Positions 5,949-7,065 of a stretch of DNA of 7,065 nucleotides are shown here, one piece after another. The translations under genes and the position numbers were made by a program. Position 1 is the first letter of the stretch, and each line of letters begins with the position of its first letter. Below the pieces are notes generated by a model. The model was not told the origin of the DNA. It saw nothing but the letters and a program-made list of their open reading frames with translations, and did no database searches. This DNA comes from Candidatus Heimdallarchaeota archaeon (GTDB taxonomy: Archaea; Asgardarchaeota; Heimdallarchaeia; Heimdallarchaeales; Kariarchaeaceae). The stretch is taken from NCBI GenBank assembly GCA_021399405.1, contig JAAFKL010000019.1:1-7065 (forward strand), written 5' to 3'.

Positions 5949-6439
5949 CTAAACTGATAAAAATAAGCTCCAATGGAAGATATCCTGAAGTTTCAGAAAC
6001 TATCTCTAATTTATTTAATAATCAAAAATCGTTATATTACCTATTTTTAGGTCATCGAACTCATGATATTAATGTATTAGAAAAGTCATATGAAGCGTCA
6101 ATGACGTCTGCTATGCAACAGTATCGTCATCTCCTCCATCCATTTAGATTGTCAATGATGCAGTTACTTTATACAAATCCCAAATTAACTTCAATTGAAA
6201 TAAAAGAGAGATTAGATTTATCATGGTCAGATTATTATAATTCAATCCGTTCACTTGAAAAATTAAAATTGATAAAAGTTTTTGATGATTTTGATATTGA
6301 AGGGTCTACCAAACAATTCGTTATTTTAGAAGAGAAAGGCAAAGTCGAATACACTGAATTTGTAAAAGTTATAGGGAAATATGTTGATTTTGCAAAAGAA
6401 TTTATTCCAGATTACGATGGCACCGATCTTTATCCTTGA
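5921..6439 (+). CDS. Winged-helix DNA-binding protein (or cytoplasmic part of the preceding surface protein)
   Basis: The last 100 or so residues form a winged-helix domain like those of small archaeal regulators (PF13601-like). The pattern is LLHPFRLSMMQLL (71-83), then KLTSIEIKERLDLS, a recognition helix around SDYYNSIRSLEKLKLI (103-118), and a wing ending KQFVILEEKGK. The start is uncertain. TTG 5921 lies inside the membrane-helix codons of the upstream gene and has no ribosome site. The next in-frame starts are ATG 6101 (112 residues) and 6113. Yet the frame is open from 5943 to 6100 in very AT-rich DNA, and its translation there looks protein-like, so sequence before 6101 is probably coding. 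One explanation is fusion to the upstream gene by -1 slippage in the ten-A tract. Another is a separate 112-residue regulator driven by a TATA-like TTATATTA near 6032. Stop at 6437-6439 is firm. Confidence 0.75.
   Translation: MANQQKKNLAKLIKISSNGRYPEVSETISNLFNNQKSLYYLFLGHRTHDINVLEKSYEASMTSAMQQYRHLLHPFRLSMMQLLYTNPKLTSIEIKERLDLSWSDYYNSIRSLEKLKLIKVFDDFDIEGSTKQFVILEEKGKVEYTEFVKVIGKYVDFAKEFIPDYDGTDLYP
5934..5943 (+). other. Ten-A tract at the junction of the surface-protein and winged-helix frames
   Basis: Ten consecutive A residues encode the KKK tail of the surface protein, which stops at 5946-5948. A -1 shift here (or one extra A) avoids that stop and enters the winged-helix frame, open to 6437. 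The opposite shift meets TAA almost at once. A tract of this length is prone to polymerase slippage and to homopolymer sequencing errors. Confidence 0.6.
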
Positions 6440-6519
6440 TTAAAATAAATAATGAGTTTCATAGTGAAATAATAATTTACCTTAGTAATTATCGTATGGA
6501 ATTACGCATCGCATTAATA

Positions 6520-7065
6520 TTAATGAAAAGCAAGTGAAATCTCATCAAGAAAATCGGTTTTATTTTTCAGTATAATCACTGGATCATCAGCTGAGAGTGC
6601 AAAACTGAATTCAAATCGATGATTGATCGCTTCAGGAATATATTCTGGGAGATATCCAAAGACTTTCTCATATTTCTTACAAATTTTGTCCAAAATTTTC
6701 GTCATCTCACTATAATCAATTAACGGAGCACCCCATACGAATGTATATCGAGTAATCTCTCTATCATCAAAACTCTTTTTGAATTTCTTACTCCAGGATA
6801 ATTCTGTGGAAGTTGCATCCTTAACCTTTAGGTCAAAATTAACTATTGTACTTCCAATAATTTTCTTATTTGGAATATTTTCTATCAATCCCTCAAAAGT
6901 CAGTAAGCTTGTATAATTTAGAGAAATTTCAGTTACAACCCCTTCAGAATTGCCAATCTTGACCATATCATTAACTGAGAAAGGTTCAGTGATGAGTATA
7001 TACATACCAGAAATGAAATTTTGAATTGTGTGTATACTTGCAAATGAAATTATTGATCCCAGAAA
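6520..7065 (-). CDS. MscS-family mechanosensitive ion channel, C-terminal part (5' end outside window)
   Basis: The minus-strand frame is open to the window edge, giving 181 visible residues. The first Met (codon 7005-7003) is internal, because the sequence before it, GSIISFASIHTIQNFISG, is the pore-lining TM3 of MscS channels. It is followed by LITEPFSVNDMV and a beta domain ending IPNKKIIGSTIVNF, closely matching the MscS pattern PF..G....G and IPNgkII...I.NF. The remaining residues (about 78-181) form the cytoplasmic alpha/beta vestibule domain. The family opens under membrane tension and releases solutes during osmotic downshift. TM1-TM2 and the promoter lie beyond base 7065. The gene converges on the winged-helix frame with an 80-base gap that holds no gene I can see. 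Confidence 0.93.
   Translation of the reverse strand, partial: FLGSIISFASIHTIQNFISGMYILITEPFSVNDMVKIGNSEGVVTEISLNYTSLLTFEGLIENIPNKKIIGSTIVNFDLKVKDATSTELSWSKKFKKSFDDREITRYTFVWGAPLIDYSEMTKILDKICKKYEKVFGYLPEYIPEAINHRFEFSFALSADDPVIILKNKTDFLDEISLAFH

Noticed and set aside
5973..6050. ATG 5973 opening a 25-codon frame between the surface-protein and winged-helix genes
   Set aside because: It is short, has no Shine-Dalgarno site, and ends out of frame with the winged-helix domain. The overlapping frame looks more protein-like.
6457..6469. Short inverted repeat TTTCA-TAG-TGAAA after the winged-helix frame
   Set aside because: A five-pair AT-rich stem with no T-run following is too weak to call a terminator.
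6512..6525. Perfect 14-base palindrome CATTAATATTAATG
   Set aside because: It is made almost only of A and T, overlaps the stop codon of the MscS gene, and occurs once. A chance origin in such AT-rich sequence is likely.

Overview
The window looks like chromosomal DNA from an AT-rich archaeon. The reasons are TATA-like boxes placed about 25 bases upstream of expected starts, including one directly in front of an apparently leaderless gene. There is also an anti-SD match typical of archaeal 16S tails, two archaeal-style winged-helix regulators, and an N-glycosylatable surface protein with a C-terminal anchor. The overall style recalls Asgard/Heimdall-type genomes, but nothing here fixes the lineage, so that is a weak guess.

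Layout. Bases 1-2610 hold the end of one ABC exporter half-transporter and a complete second one, translationally coupled. Their motifs complement each other as expected for a heterodimeric exporter with one degenerate and one catalytic ATP site. A winged-helix regulator (2714-3535, minus) converges on them. It is divergent from a CPBP-type intramembrane metalloprotease (3683-4657). The roughly 150-base divergent promoter contains four copies, one degenerate, of a TTTGAT-C-ATCAAA inverted repeat, placed where they would control both genes. Directly after the protease gene lies a decayed second copy of the last 62 codons of the ABC gene (4722-4907, 155/186 identical bases by hand count). The regulator and protease genes are therefore bracketed by direct repeats of an ABC 3' end.

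Bases 5025-5948 encode a signal-peptide-bearing beta-sandwich surface protein with a Ser/Thr/Pro stalk and a C-terminal membrane helix. It ends in a run of ten A residues and a stop. A winged-helix reading frame (5921-6439) is open through that point in the -1 frame, with no convincing start of its own until base 6101. The two may form one split membrane-bound transcription factor (sensor outside, DNA-binding domain inside), joined by slippage or separated by a homopolymer error or real frameshift. The window closes with the 3' part of a convergent MscS-type mechanosensitive channel gene.

Working together (inference): the regulator probably controls itself and the protease. The exporter and protease could belong to a peptide export, processing or self-protection module, but no peptide gene is visible.
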